From Rahnella woolbedingensis (GTDB taxonomy: Bacteria; Pseudomonadota; Gammaproteobacteria; Enterobacterales; Enterobacteriaceae): a stretch of 60,141 nt of DNA. The notes below the pieces were generated by a model. It was not told the origin of the DNA and did not search any database. It saw only the letters and a list, made by a program, of their open reading frames with translations. The DNA lies in contig NZ_RAHH01000031.1 of assembly GCF_003602095.1 (NCBI RefSeq), positions 1-60,141 of the forward strand. The letters run 5' to 3'. This document shows positions 7,903 to 16,263 of this stretch, in pieces (within the stretch, counting starts at the first letter, position 1; every line of letters begins with the position of its first letter). Both the position numbers and the translations under genes were made by a program.

Positions 7903-9730
7903 TGAGCGTTTTGACCCCAAGGCCTTTCTGAAAACGGTCACCAGCCAGCCCGGCGTCTACAGGATGTATGACGCCAGCGGCACCGTAATCTATGTAGGTA
8001 AAGCCAAAGACCTTAAAAAACGTCTTTCGAGCTATTTTCGTGTCCAGGTTTCCAGCCGCAAGACCGAAACTCTGGTCAAAAACATCGCACAAATTGATGT
8101 CACCGTGACGCATACGGAAACGGAAGCGCTGCTCCTCGAACATAACTACATCAAACTGTATCAGCCGCGTTATAACGTTTTATTGCGTGATGATAAGTCG
8201 TATCCGCTGATCTTCCTCAGCGCGGATAATCATCCGAGAATTACAGTCCATCGCGGCGCCAAACATGCCAAAGGCGAGTATTTCGGGCCTTTCCCGAACT
8301 CTTATGCCGTGCGTGAAACCCTGGCGTTGCTGCAAAAACTTTTCCCTATCCGCCAGTGCGAAAACAGCGTTTACAGCAACCGTTCGCGCCCTTGTTTGCA
8401 ATATCAGATTGGCCGCTGTCTTGGCCCCTGCGTAAAGGGACTGGTCAGCGATGAAGATTATAATGATCAGGTGGAATACGTCCGGTTGTTCTTATCCGGT
8501 AAAGATCAGCAGGTGGTTACCCAACTGGTAAATCGTATGGAAGAAGCCAGCAAGTCACTGCGATTCGAAGATGCCGGGCGGATAAGAGATCAAATCCAGG
8601 CTGTGCGTCGCGTAACGGAACGTCAGTTTGTTTCCGGCAACAGCGAGGATCTGGATGTCATCGGGGTGGCCTTTGAATCAGGCATGGCCTGTCTGCACGT
8701 GTTGTTTATCCGCCAGGGCAAAGTGCTCGGCAGCCGCAGCTATTATCCGAAAGTGCCAGGCGGTACTGATCTTGGCGAAGTCGTCCAGACTTTTGTCGGG
8801 CAATTTTATCTGCAAGGCAGTCAGCAGCGGACACTTCCGGGCGAAATCCTGCTGGACTTCAGTCTGGCGGAAAAAGACCTGCTCGCGGAATCGCTGAGTG
8901 AACTGGCTGGACGGAAAGTGCAAATCCAGAGCAAACCGCGCGGCGACCGTGCCCGTTATCTGAAGCTGGCGCGTACCAATGCTTCAACAGCCCTGACGAC
9001 CAAACTGGCGCAACAGTCGACAATTCATCAGCGGCTGGCAGAGCTTGCAAAAACCTTGCACCTTGCTGAAATTAACCGCATGGAATGCTTCGACATCAGC
9101 CATACTATGGGCGAACAAACGGTCGCTTCTTGTGTGGTTTTCGACGGCAACGGTCCGCTACGCTCGGAATACCGGCGTTATAACATTACCGGCATTACGC
9201 CCGGCGATGACTATGCGGCGATGGCGCAGGTATTACAGCGCCGTTATGGCAAAGCGCTCGATGATAATAAAATCCCGGATGTTATCTTTATTGATGGCGG
9301 TAAAGGGCAACTGGGTATGGCGCTGGATGTGTTTAACTCACTGAATGTAGAGTGGGATAAATCCAAACCGCTGCTGATAGGTATCGCTAAGGGTGCGGAT
9401 CGTAAAGCCGGGCTGGAAACGCTGTTCTTTGTGCCAGAAGGTGAGGGGATTGCGTTACCGGCAGATTCGCCAGCATTGCATGTGATCCAGCATATTCGCG
9501 ATGATTCACACAATCACGCCATTACCGGTCACCGGCAGAGACGCGCTAAAGTCCGCACCACCAGCGCACTCGAAGAGATTGAGGGCGTCGGGCCGAAACG
9601 GCGTCAGGTTTTACTGAAATACATGGGAGGCATTCAGCCATTACTGAATGCCAGCGTAGAGGAAATTGCACAGGTACCAGGTATTTCTACCGCATTGGCA
9701 GAAAAGATTCATAATGCGTTGAAACACTAA
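7895..9730 (+). CDS. uvrC: Excinuclease ABC subunit C
   Basis: 611 residues from a GTG at 7895 inside the end of uvrY. UvrC makes both incisions around a lesion in nucleotide excision repair, working with UvrA and UvrB. Seen in order: a GIY-YIG nuclease domain ([20 protein letters not shown], ~20-100), the Cys-containing linker ([15 protein letters not shown]), a UVR UvrB-binding motif (~205-240), an RNase H-like 5' incision domain ([32 protein letters not shown]) and tandem helix-hairpin-helix motifs at the end ([25 protein letters not shown]). Length fits E. coli (610). Confidence 0.98.
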   Translation: MSDERFDPKAFLKTVTSQPGVYRMYDASGTVIYVGKAKDLKKRLSSYFRVQVSSRKTETLVKNIAQIDVTVTHTETEALLLEHNYIKLYQPRYNVLLRDDKSYPLIFLSADNHPRITVHRGAKHAKGEYFGPFPNSYAVRETLALLQKLFPIRQCENSVYSNRSRPCLQYQIGRCLGPCVKGLVSDEDYNDQVEYVRLFLSGKDQQVVTQLVNRMEEASKSLRFEDAGRIRDQIQAVRRVTERQFVSGNSEDLDVIGVAFESGMACLHVLFIRQGKVLGSRSYYPKVPGGTDLGEVVQTFVGQFYLQGSQQRTLPGEILLDFSLAEKDLLAESLSELAGRKVQIQSKPRGDRARYLKLARTNASTALTTKLAQQSTIHQRLAELAKTLHLAEINRMECFDISHTMGEQTVASCVVFDGNGPLRSEYRRYNITGITPGDDYAAMAQVLQRRYGKALDDNKIPDVIFIDGGKGQLGMALDVFNSLNVEWDKSKPLLIGIAKGADRKAGLETLFFVPEGEGIALPADSPALHVIQHIRDDSHNHAITGHRQRRAKVRTTSALEEIEGVGPKRRQVLLKYMGGIQPLLNASVEEIAQVPGISTALAEKIHNALKH

Positions 9731-9786
9731 GGGCGTTGTAGCAACATACTCATAATATCCACACCGGACAAACAGTTACCTTCGCT

Positions 9787-10335
9787 ATGCAATTTAATAT
9801 ACCTACGTGCCTTACCCTGTTCCGCGTTGTACTGATACCGTTCTTCGTGCTGGCCTTCTACCTGCCTTATCCGTGGGCACCGCTGGCTTGTGCGCTGATC
9901 TTCGTTTTTGCCGCGGCAACTGACTGGTTTGATGGCTATCTTGCCCGTCGCCTGAAGCAGACAACCCGCTTTGGCGCGTTTCTTGACCCCGTCGCCGATA
10001 AAGTGATGGTGGCGATTGCGCTGGTGCTGGTGGCTGAGTATTTCCACTCCTGGTGGATTACGTTGCCTGCTGCAACCATGATTGCCCGTGAAATCATCAT
10101 TTCAGCATTGCGTGAATGGATGGCTGAAATCGGTAAAAGAAGCAGCGTGGCGGTGTCGTGGATTGGTAAGGTGAAAACCACGGCGCAAATGCTGTCGCTG
10201 GTCGCATTGTTATGGCGCCCGGATTCGATTGTTGTAGGGGTGGGTGTCGTCGCGTTGTACATTGCCGCGGTGCTGACTTTCTGGTCAATGTTCCAATATC
10301 TGAACGCTGCGCGCCACGATTTGCTGGAACCCTGA
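9787..10335 (+). CDS. pgsA: CDP-diacylglycerol-glycerol-3-phosphate 3-phosphatidyltransferase
   Basis: 182 residues, equal to E. coli PgsA. It forms phosphatidylglycerophosphate from CDP-diacylglycerol and sn-glycerol 3-phosphate at the inner membrane, the committed step to phosphatidylglycerol. The CDP-alcohol phosphotransferase signature is clear: [28 protein letters not shown] matches D-G-x2-A-R-x8-G-x3-D-x3-D. Several hydrophobic helices flank it. It follows uvrC by 56 bases in the same direction, an arrangement conserved in enterics. Confidence 0.97.
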   Translation: MQFNIPTCLTLFRVVLIPFFVLAFYLPYPWAPLACALIFVFAAATDWFDGYLARRLKQTTRFGAFLDPVADKVMVAIALVLVAEYFHSWWITLPAATMIAREIIISALREWMAEIGKRSSVAVSWIGKVKTTAQMLSLVALLWRPDSIVVGVGVVALYIAAVLTFWSMFQYLNAARHDLLEP

Positions 10336-10384
10336 TCAAACTGACGTAAAAAACGTCAAACGATCGCAGGAAGCGATAATTTTA

Positions 10385-10412
10385 TTGACTCAATCCGTCA
10401 GGTCAGTAGAAT
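10385..10412 (+). promoter_or_regulatory. Probable sigma-70 promoter of the tRNA cluster
   Basis: TTGACT at 10385-10390 and TAGAAT at 10407-10412 are separated by 16 bases, about 70 bases before the first tRNA. A short inverted repeat TGACGT/ACGTCA at 10342-10358 just upstream may end pgsA transcripts. Confidence 0.65.
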
Positions 10413-10482
10413 GCAACGCATCGGAAGGCAACCGGTGTTATGCCAGAAGATTAGTTAAAAAAATCAGTACGTTCTGATTAAA

Positions 10483-10558
<76 letters not shown>

Positions 10559-10616
10559 AATTTTCTTAAACTGGTTCGTGAATTGGTTTAAGTGCAAGAC
10601 AAGTAGTAAGATTTAA

Positions 10617-10690
10617 GGCGCGTTAACAAAGCGGTTATGTAGCGGATTGCAAATCCGCCTAGTCCGGTTCGACTCCGGAACGCGCCTCCA
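10617..10690 (+). tRNA. cysT: tRNA-Cys (anticodon GCA)
   Basis: 74 bases with GGCGCGT/ACGCGCC acceptor arms, anticodon GCA at 10649-10651, GGTTCGACT T-arm and encoded CCA. It is the middle gene of the cluster, 58 bases after tRNA-Gly. Confidence 0.97.
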
Positions 10691-10701
10691 ATTTTCCCGG
10701 A

Positions 10702-10787
10702 GCCCGGGTGGTGGAATCGGTAGACACAAGGGATTTAAAATCCCTCGGCCTTAGGCTGTACGAGTTCAAGTCTCGTCCCGGGTACCA
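10702..10787 (+). tRNA. leuZ: tRNA-Leu (anticodon TAA)
   Basis: 86 bases with the long variable arm of class II tRNAs (CTCGGCCTTAGGCTGT region), anticodon TAA at 10736-10738 in the loop closed by AGGGA/TCCCT, and encoded CCA. Like E. coli leuZ, position 1 G faces a T at the end of the acceptor. It lies 11 bases after tRNA-Cys. Confidence 0.97.
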
Positions 10788-10837
10788 TGGGAAAATGCAA
10801 AGAATAATCAAAAGCAATAGTGTAGTAATGTCGTTAT

Positions 10838-10860
10838 AGCCACCTTCGGGTGGTTTTTTT
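10838..10860 (+). terminator. Terminator of the tRNA cluster
   Basis: CCACC (10840-10844), a TTCG loop, GGTGG (10849-10853) and seven T residues: a textbook intrinsic terminator ~50 bases after tRNA-Leu. Confidence 0.9.
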
Positions 10861-10928
10861 ATGCCTGAAATTCAGGCCATTTCTGTTGCTACAACTCTGA
10901 TGGCACGCAAGCTGTTGCCCCTGAACCT

Positions 10929-10964
10929 GATAAAATAAAAAAGGCCACCTCAAGAGGGGGCCTT
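10929..10964 (-). terminator. Minus-strand hairpin terminator without an obvious gene
   Basis: AAGGCC-a-CCTC at 10941-10951 pairs with GAGG-g-GGCCTT at 10954-10964. Read on the minus strand it is followed by a T-rich run (TTTTTTATTTTA). The nearest minus-strand gene ends 135 bases away and has its own terminator. Confidence 0.6.
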
Positions 10965-11071
10965 AAGCGTTTCTTCACTAACATCCTTCGCGCATGTTGC
11001 CGCAGTCAGAATTTTATTTTCTGAACAGAATGTCGGTTTATGGAGATAAAAAATGAAGAAAATCAGAAATT

Positions 11072-11096
11072 AAAACAGCCCCGAGGGGCGTTTTTA
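11072..11096. terminator. Bidirectional terminator at the end of the zinc-ribbon gene
   Basis: GCCC (11078-11081) and GGGC (11086-11089) form a short GC stem with T5 on the plus side and, read on the minus strand, TGTTTTAATTT. It directly follows the stop of the minus-strand gene 11100-11366. Confidence 0.65.
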
Positions 11097-11099
11097 GGG

Positions 11100-11366
11100 T
11101 CAGAATTCACCCGGTGCTTCAGTGTTGCTCAGTGCCCTGATAGATAAAGGCAGGTGGTAGTTAGGCTGGCTGGTGAAAAACGCCTGCAGGGCAACGCGTT
11201 TCTTACGGTCAATTGAGATCTCTTCCATCGTTTTACGGAAGATGCTGTACCGGCCACAAGATGTGCAGGTCACAGTAACAATTTTTGCCGACATATTGAC
11301 CGACGTTTTATTCGTGCTTTGGCACAACGGACACTCGTCTTGAGCGCTTACAACTGTGGAACTCAT
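11100..11366 (-). CDS. Small zinc-ribbon-like protein (88 aa)
   Basis: The ATG at 11366 has a GGAGG site five bases ahead. The N-terminal half has two CxxC knuckles, CPLC and CTSC (around residues 12-15 and 34-37), spaced as in a zinc ribbon; the rest is a short basic tail (DRKKRVALQAFF). No signal or membrane segment. It may bind nucleic acid or simply be a zinc-stabilised regulator; I do not recognise the family. Confidence 0.65.
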   Translation of the reverse strand: MSSTVVSAQDECPLCQSTNKTSVNMSAKIVTVTCTSCGRYSIFRKTMEEISIDRKKRVALQAFFTSQPNYHLPLSIRALSNTEAPGEF

Positions 11367-11612
11367 AAAACCTCCGGTTTTACTTAGAGCGGGCAGTAGT
11401 CTAGCACAAAAAGGCGCCAGTTACTTAACGATAATTTAATTATCAGTGGATTTCAGCGCCAACTCAGTGTAGAGAGCCCACAAACCGCTGATGCCTTGGG
11501 AAAAGTGCCCCCTTAGTTTTCTTCTTCGTATTCCCTTTACTTCCACTCTTTCCACTTCACTTGCATGCGTTACACTTAAAAGATCCACTCCTTTTACGGA
11601 TCCTCAATTCGT

Positions 11613-12272
11613 ATGACTTCAGCTTTATACCAGCGTATCGATGGTTCAGTTTACAGACATATTTATATCGTCGGCGATTTGCACGGCTGCCTGAGCTTGC
11701 TTGAAGAACAACTGGCGAAAGTGGCTTTCGACCCGCATCGCGATTTGTTGCTGTCGGTGGGGGATCTCGCCGACCGCGGGCCTGACAGCGTGGGATGTCT
11801 GAGGTTGATCAATGAGCCCTGGTTTTCCTGCGTCAGGGGCAATCATGAGCAGATGGCCATTGATGCGGTAAATGAAGAAAACATTCCCCGCTGGCTGCGC
11901 AACGGTGGCGACTGGTTTTATGCGCTTGGGGGCGACAAGCAGGAGGAAGCCAAATCACTGATTCTCCGGGCCGATAATCTGCCACATGTGCTGGAACTGA
12001 CTACCCGTGACGGGAAACTTATTGTGGTCGCTCACGCTGATTATATTTCCGATGATTATGTCTTCGGCAAACCGCTGGGCGGGTATGAAATTATCTGGAA
12101 CCGGGATCGCGTTAACTTCGCCCTGGCCGGGCGTTACAACCCCATTTCTGGTGCTGACGAATTCTATTTCGGGCACACGCCGGTGGAACCTGCGATGCAG
12201 TTTGCTAATCAGTTTTATATTGATACCGGTGCGGTTTTTGGCGGCTATCTGACGCTGCGTCAGTTGCAATAA
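11613..12272 (+). CDS. pphA: Serine/threonine protein phosphatase of the PphA/lambda type
   Basis: 219 residues (E. coli PphA 218). Metallophosphoesterase motifs are all present: GDLHGC (~22-27), GDLADRG (~50-56), RGNHE (~75-79), the later His in VVAHADY and in FGHTP. The N-terminal YQRIDGSVYRHIYIVGD and C-terminal YIDTGAVFGGYLTLRQLQ match PphA closely. It should be a Mn-dependent cytoplasmic phosphoprotein phosphatase; in E. coli the enzyme responds to misfolded protein through CpxAR and heat shock. Small stand-alone gene. Confidence 0.88.
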   Translation: MTSALYQRIDGSVYRHIYIVGDLHGCLSLLEEQLAKVAFDPHRDLLLSVGDLADRGPDSVGCLRLINEPWFSCVRGNHEQMAIDAVNEENIPRWLRNGGDWFYALGGDKQEEAKSLILRADNLPHVLELTTRDGKLIVVAHADYISDDYVFGKPLGGYEIIWNRDRVNFALAGRYNPISGADEFYFGHTPVEPAMQFANQFYIDTGAVFGGYLTLRQLQ

Positions 12273-12357
12273 ATTCAGGCGTTGCACGGGTTTGCGGTGA
12301 GTGACCGGCAACGGTATAGTGTGCGGCTGCGAAACGGTAAGGGCGTGAGATAACATC

Positions 12358-13122
12358 ATGGAAAGTAAGCGTGAAGACAGGATCCAGCGTCTGTTACTGG
12401 CTTTAAAAAAGACCGACAAAATTCACCTGAAAGAAGCCTCTTTGCTGCTCGATGTTTCCGAGATGACTGTCCGGCGTGATCTGAATTCCGCGCCCGCTCC
12501 GGTTATTCTTTTGGGCGGTTACATCGTTATGGATCCCAAAAATAGCCCGGCTACGCATTATTTTGTCAGCGAGCAGAAAATGCGTCAGATAGAGGAAAAG
12601 CGTCGACTTGCGTCCCGTGCTGCCAGCCTCATTCAGAATAATGATACCGTATTTTTTGATTGCGGCACGACTATGCCTTATGTGATTGAAAAGATTGCAG
12701 AGGATTGTATATTTACGGCGATTTGCTATTCCCTGAATACGTTTCTGGCCCTGCAGGAAAAACCGAATTGCGAGGTTATTTTGTGCGGCGGGGCGTTCAA
12801 ATCCAGCAACAGCATTTTCACACCTATCGGGCGCAGCAGTGAACTCGATTTCATCCGGCCCTCGAAAGCGTTCATCTCCGCTGCCGGTGTGAGTATTGAA
12901 CACGGGGTCACTTGTTTCAATTTTGATGAGCTGCTGATGAAACATCAGGCCATCGAACGCTCAACACAAAGTATTCTGGTGGCTGACAGCAGTAAGTTCG
13001 ATCAGGTGCGACCGGCTGCAATCGCACCTCTCGCCCGTTTTAATGTGGTGGTCAGCGACGCTGAGCCACCACAGGCTTACATCGATTTTTGCGACCAGTC
13101 TGACATCCCGCTGCTGGTTTAA
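12358..13122 (+). CDS. deoR: Deoxyribonucleoside regulator DeoR
   Basis: 254 residues (E. coli DeoR 252). The N-terminal DeoR helix-turn-helix (HLKEASLLLDVSEMTVRRDLN, ~23-43) is followed by the phosphosugar-sensing domain with FFDCGTTMPYVIE, CYSLNTFLALQEKP, SAAGVS and VADSSKF. In E. coli it represses deoCABD and responds to deoxyribose-5-phosphate. It is convergent with sbmC, the two stop codons being only four bases apart, so antisense overlap of the 3' ends is likely. Confidence 0.88.
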   Translation: MESKREDRIQRLLLALKKTDKIHLKEASLLLDVSEMTVRRDLNSAPAPVILLGGYIVMDPKNSPATHYFVSEQKMRQIEEKRRLASRAASLIQNNDTVFFDCGTTMPYVIEKIAEDCIFTAICYSLNTFLALQEKPNCEVILCGGAFKSSNSIFTPIGRSSELDFIRPSKAFISAAGVSIEHGVTCFNFDELLMKHQAIERSTQSILVADSSKFDQVRPAAIAPLARFNVVVSDAEPPQAYIDFCDQSDIPLLV

Positions 13123-13126
13123 GTCT

Positions 13127-13603
13127 CTAGCGGATAGGCGGGATTTTCTCCACCGACTGATACAGCACCACTTCCCAGATGCCATTTTTCGAACCATCGC
13201 TGAGATAGTGCTCAAAACAGGCTTTACCGTCCGGACGGTAATGACTGCTGGCGAGCAACTGGCCGTAAAAATCACGCCAGGCTTTCTCGAAATTCTCATC
13301 TGTTATCGTGGTGTGATACGCCGCATAAGTGCCTCCGGGAAGCGTTTGCAGCGTCAGCCCTTCGGCATCATCAAGGATAAAGTTATCCGCAACGCACACC
13401 GAAGGATCGGCCCGCAAAGCTTCAGCAGGTGTGGTGTCCGGGTTATCATGAAACCACGTCAGCCATTCATTTTGCGGCTGATGATGCCGCGCGATCCATT
13501 TTGTCAGGTGCTGAAAGCCGTTATGGATTGACTCTTTATAAGGGCCAACAACCCGGTAGCTCACCAGCTTTTTCGCCGGTCTTTCTACGATTAATAATGC
13601 CAC
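13127..13603 (-). CDS. sbmC: SbmC/GyrI-like DNA gyrase inhibitor
   Basis: 158 residues against 157 in E. coli. It is a single GyrI-like (AraC effector-binding) domain: VSYRVVGPYKESIHNGFQHLTKWI, WFHDNPDTTPAEALRADPSV, GGTYAAYHTTI and KACFEHYLSDGSKNGIWEV match the family in order. The E. coli protein binds gyrase and protects against microcin B17 and other gyrase poisons and is LexA-controlled; I see no clear LexA box upstream here. Divergent from ylaC. Confidence 0.8.
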   Translation of the reverse strand: MALLIVERPAKKLVSYRVVGPYKESIHNGFQHLTKWIARHHQPQNEWLTWFHDNPDTTPAEALRADPSVCVADNFILDDAEGLTLQTLPGGTYAAYHTTITDENFEKAWRDFYGQLLASSHYRPDGKACFEHYLSDGSKNGIWEVVLYQSVEKIPPIR

Positions 13604-13780
13604 GATGATCTCCTTTTATCTGACATGCAGTGAGTGGGTTCCTTGTTGGGATGACGCAAATGCCAAACTATAACAGTTTGCCGTTTAACTCCCGGTAACT
13701 GCTCTACGCGCTATAACAGTTGTCATGATAAAATTTACCTATCAGATTGCATTATAGTCGTGACGCAATGAGGAAATGAG

Positions 13781-14290
13781 ATGGACGTAATCAAAAATGT
13801 ATTAAATATTGAAATTGATCGTATCAACCATCAGGAAGGGCGCGACGGGAAACCACGGTTCAACGCAGAATTCTTTGTGAATCACCCGTGGTTATGTCTG
13901 GCGATGCTGGTGGGTTACATCGCTGTGGGCATCGTGATGTATGTCTCGCCTTATATGGGCATCGGCTGGTTCATCGGATTCACGGCGTTTCTGGTCTTTA
14001 TGTCAGCGATGTTGTTGCTGGAAATCAAACCTGTGTATCGCTATGAGGATATCGGCGTGCTGGATTTGCGCGTCTGCTACAACGGTGAATGGTATTTCAG
14101 CCGCGAACTCTCTGCGGATGCCGTGCAACAAATCCTCAGCGCCGGCAGCGTAAGCGCCCGTATAAAAAATCGTATTGAGTCGATCGTCAGTCATAAAGGT
14201 TTTGTCGATTTTTACGATGTGTACGATCTGGCGCGTCTTGAACGGCAACAGTTGCCGGATCCCACCGGAACAGCACAGTTAGCTCATTAA
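13781..14290 (+). CDS. ylaC: Inner-membrane protein YlaC
   Basis: 169 residues. Shares with E. coli YlaC the order: basic N-terminus, RDGKPRF, two membrane helices (LCLAMLVGYIAVGIVMYVS and IGWFIGFTAFLVFMSAMLLL), then the cytoplasmic block YRYEDIGVLDLRVCYNGEWYFSR and the ending FYDVYDLARLE. Function not established. The ATG has GAGGAAATGAG ahead of it. Confidence 0.88.
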   Translation: MDVIKNVLNIEIDRINHQEGRDGKPRFNAEFFVNHPWLCLAMLVGYIAVGIVMYVSPYMGIGWFIGFTAFLVFMSAMLLLEIKPVYRYEDIGVLDLRVCYNGEWYFSRELSADAVQQILSAGSVSARIKNRIESIVSHKGFVDFYDVYDLARLERQQLPDPTGTAQLAH

Positions 14291-14418
14291 TCCCGCGTTT
14301 AAACATGGCCACAGGCCATGACGTTACCCTGCCTGCTCTGATAAAATAGCGGCTGGATATCATTTTCGTGAATGAATTTCACAAGCGAAAAAGATGTTGA
14401 GCCGTGACAGGAGCGACT

Positions 14419-14694
14419 GTGGAACGAATCAAACTCACTATTCATCATCTGCACAAAATCATTTCGGGCGAGAAACAAGATGCTCAGGCCACCGCACGCA
14501 TTTATGCTGGCGATGAATTGTTGCTGACTGAAACGATGACCGGGCAGGCGACACATTTTGATCGCTTCATTAAAGCTGAACGTGATAACGGCAAACCATT
14601 GAGAGTGGAATGGGACAGCGACGGCAGCGCTGAAATGTCCGTTTCCCGCGCTGAAGTATGCCCCTGCTGTGGCGGTGACGCCTTACACGGTTGA
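14419..14694 (+). CDS. Small hypothetical protein with CPCCGG tail (91 aa)
   Basis: The GTG at 14419 has ACAGGAG ahead of it, so I prefer it to the GTG at 14404. The protein begins MERIKLTIHHLHKII (GTG read as Met), is charged and hydrophilic, and ends with CPCCGG close to the C-terminus, a possible metal or redox site. I do not recognise the family. It lies between two other small genes but is separated by spacers of 128 and 48 bases. Confidence 0.6.
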   Translation: MERIKLTIHHLHKIISGEKQDAQATARIYAGDELLLTETMTGQATHFDRFIKAERDNGKPLRVEWDSDGSAEMSVSRAEVCPCCGGDALHG

Positions 14695-14742
14695 TTCAAT
14701 CCGGCACTGACCGCATGTAGAGTAAAAGCCGAACAGAGGTGA

Positions 14743-15006
14743 ATGATGAAATTTATCAACAATGAATTTGAATACCGTCAATGGATTATGGATGAGATAT
14801 TCCAGGCGAGTGCGGTAGGCGAAACCTCTGAGTTTGCCGATCAGGAAGTGGATGACTTTATCTTTGATGCCCGGCCGGTGGCTTATCCGTGTGTGGCTGT
14901 CATGATCCAGACGCCGGGAGAGCCTGGCGTGTGTGAACCGCGCTTTTTCTACAAAGAGCAGATCTTTGAGTGGGCGCATAAAATGGGATTCGGATTCGAT
15001 AGCTGA
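14743..15006 (+). CDS. Small acidic hypothetical protein, paralogue A (87 aa)
   Basis: AGAGGTG lies just before the ATG. The protein is acidic with the pattern FEYRQW, VDDFIFDARPVAYPCV and FFYKEQIFEWAHKMG. The same pattern is found in the gene at 16643-16927 (YEYRVW, MDDFLFEYRPQEYPCL, FFYRDHISEWAKSMG), so the two are paralogues ~1.6 kb apart. No membrane or signal segment. I do not recognise the family. Confidence 0.75.
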   Translation: MMKFINNEFEYRQWIMDEIFQASAVGETSEFADQEVDDFIFDARPVAYPCVAVMIQTPGEPGVCEPRFFYKEQIFEWAHKMGFGFDS

Positions 15007-15019
15007 AGGCTGTGGGATG

Positions 15020-15052
15020 AGAAAGCGAAAACCCTGAGCGGGACTCAGGGCT
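15020..15052. terminator. Terminator shared by paralogue A and yccJ
   Basis: CCCTGAG (15032-15038) pairs with CTCAGGG (15044-15050). Read on the minus strand it runs into TTTTCGCTTTC, suiting yccJ; on the plus strand it follows paralogue A by 25 bases. Confidence 0.65.
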
Positions 15053-15094
15053 TGGGGTTACCGGTTGATATTTTACCGGTTTAGAACGGCGTAA

Positions 15095-15307
15095 TCAGAC
15101 GTTTTTCCGGTCGATTTTCTCTTCGCCCCAGAACAGATAGTCATCTTTGGTTTTTGCGAAGGCGATGGGCAGAACCTCATCGTTTCCTTCTTCCCAAATT
15201 TTCTGCGCCAGTTTCTCATCGTTTTTAGCCAGTTCGAAAATAGCCTCAGCGATTTCGTGAGAAGTTTCACGGGTATTTGCCCAGGCTTTGATATTTGACG
15301 TCGTCAT
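15095..15307 (-). CDS. yccJ: YccJ family protein
   Basis: 70 residues (E. coli 75). The shared core is unmistakable: [45 protein letters not shown] and the end IDRKNV. GAGGAGAA lies before the ATG at 15307. Soluble helical protein of unknown function; in E. coli it is next to wrbA, which is not present here. Confidence 0.88.
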   Translation of the reverse strand: MTTSNIKAWANTRETSHEIAEAIFELAKNDEKLAQKIWEEGNDEVLPIAFAKTKDDYLFWGEEKIDRKNV

Positions 15308-15517
15308 CCGGTTCTCCTCGTTTCTTCAGCAAAAAGTGTCTCCGTGACACGGTGATATTCACTATAACTATGGTTTCCGAAAGTACTTTATGCAAATCCT
15401 GCGGGTTTTTGCGACGTGTTCGTGTCCGTTAAAGCCACTTCAGGGCACAAAAAAACCGGCATCTCCTGAGGCGGATCGTTATACTGAGGCCGATTTCGAA
15501 TAATTAAGGTGATGAGA

Positions 15518-15649
15518 ATGAGCGACGATATTTTTGATTTTGACATTGATGCTGCACTGGAAACCGCTGAAGTCAAAGCGGCTGAAAAAGCAGCGGAAGT
15601 GCCTGAAGCCGTTCAGGACGAAAGTGACTGCGAAGGCTGCAAAATCTGA
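15518..15649 (+). CDS. Small acidic protein with C-terminal CxxC (43 aa)
   Basis: An AAGGTG site precedes the ATG at 15518; 44 codons end at a TGA at 15647-15649 and a strong terminator follows within 25 bases. The product begins MSDDIFDFDIDAALE, has an Ala/Glu-rich helical middle and ends CEGCKI. The compact gene with own start and terminator argues for a real small protein; the CxxC could bind metal or form a disulfide. Function unknown. Confidence 0.65.
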   Translation: MSDDIFDFDIDAALETAEVKAAEKAAEVPEAVQDESDCEGCKI

Positions 15650-15673
15650 TTTTGTACAACTTTGCAGCAAATA

Positions 15674-15697
15674 AAAAACCGCTTCGGCGGTTTTTTT
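15674..15697 (+). terminator. Terminator of the 43-aa gene
   Basis: ACCGC (15678-15682), TTCG loop, GCGGT (15687-15691) and a T7 run. Confidence 0.9.
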
Positions 15698-15900
15698 GTA
15701 TCTGTCATTTATTTCTCTTTCGTGATTTTTCGCTGAATTTCCTTTGCTGACATAGCGTTGCAACAGGTTGTCCGCAAGGCTGTTTTGACGCAAATGTAAG
15801 GGTAGCGTTAAGGTATTTTTTTTGGGATAAATTCCTATAGAACAGGAAGATAGCTGGCGGTACTTTGTCACCACCTGATACGCAGGTCGTGAGGTTCACA

Positions 15901-16263
15901 ATGAAAAAATTGATTTTAGTTCTCGCCGTTTTGCTAACTTTGCCAGCTATCGCACAGGCAAACGTCGAGCTCGGAGTTAATATGCCTGGCCTGTCATTGC
16001 ATATCGGCGATCGTGACAACCGCGGGTACTACTGGGACGGTGGTGACTGGCGTCCGCCAGGTTGGTGGGATAATCACTATCGTGATGAAGGCCGTGGTCA
16101 CTGGGTGTATTACGAGCCAGCGCCGCCGCCGCCGCGTTACTGGCATCACGAGCACTGGCACGAAGGCCCGCCACCAGGTTACTGGCATGATGGCCCTCCG
16201 GGGCACTGGCGTGACGGTCCTCCGGGACACTGGCGTGAAGGTCCGCCTCCAGGTCGCTGGTAG
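15901..16263 (+). CDS. DUF2502 periplasmic protein with GPPGxW repeats
   Basis: 120 residues from the ATG at 15901. The first ~20 residues are a Sec signal ending AIAQA. The mature start LGVNMPGLSLHIGDRDNRGYYWDGGDWR matches the DUF2502 domain of YpeC-type proteins. The C-terminal half is low complexity, rich in Gly, Pro, His and Trp, with repeats of the form GHWRDGPP/GYWHDGPP. Such His- and Trp-rich tails might bind metal; this is inference. The coding DNA carries the matching repeats. Preceded by a ~200-base leader with a 10-base motif repeated in the window. Confidence 0.75.
   Translation: MKKLILVLAVLLTLPAIAQANVELGVNMPGLSLHIGDRDNRGYYWDGGDWRPPGWWDNHYRDEGRGHWVYYEPAPPPPRYWHHEHWHEGPPPGYWHDGPPGHWRDGPPGHWREGPPPGRW

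Larger units (their letters stand above)
10788..11099. other. Gene-free stretch with three hairpins after the tRNA cluster
   Basis: It holds the tRNA-cluster terminator, a hairpin oriented as a minus-strand terminator (10929-10964) and a further terminator at 11072-11096. Between the last two lies ~110 bases without a gene, apart from a six-codon frame MKKIRN (ATG at 11053) that has GGAG spaced ten bases ahead. A small RNA on either strand is possible; nothing more is visible. Confidence 0.4.

Noticed and set aside
10702-10860. Integration (attachment) site at the tRNA-Leu 3' end
   Set aside because: No integrase and no direct repeat of the tRNA end were seen downstream.
13127-13780. LexA box expected before sbmC as in E. 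coli
   Set aside because: No CTG-N10-CAG with the LexA consensus was seen in the spacer.
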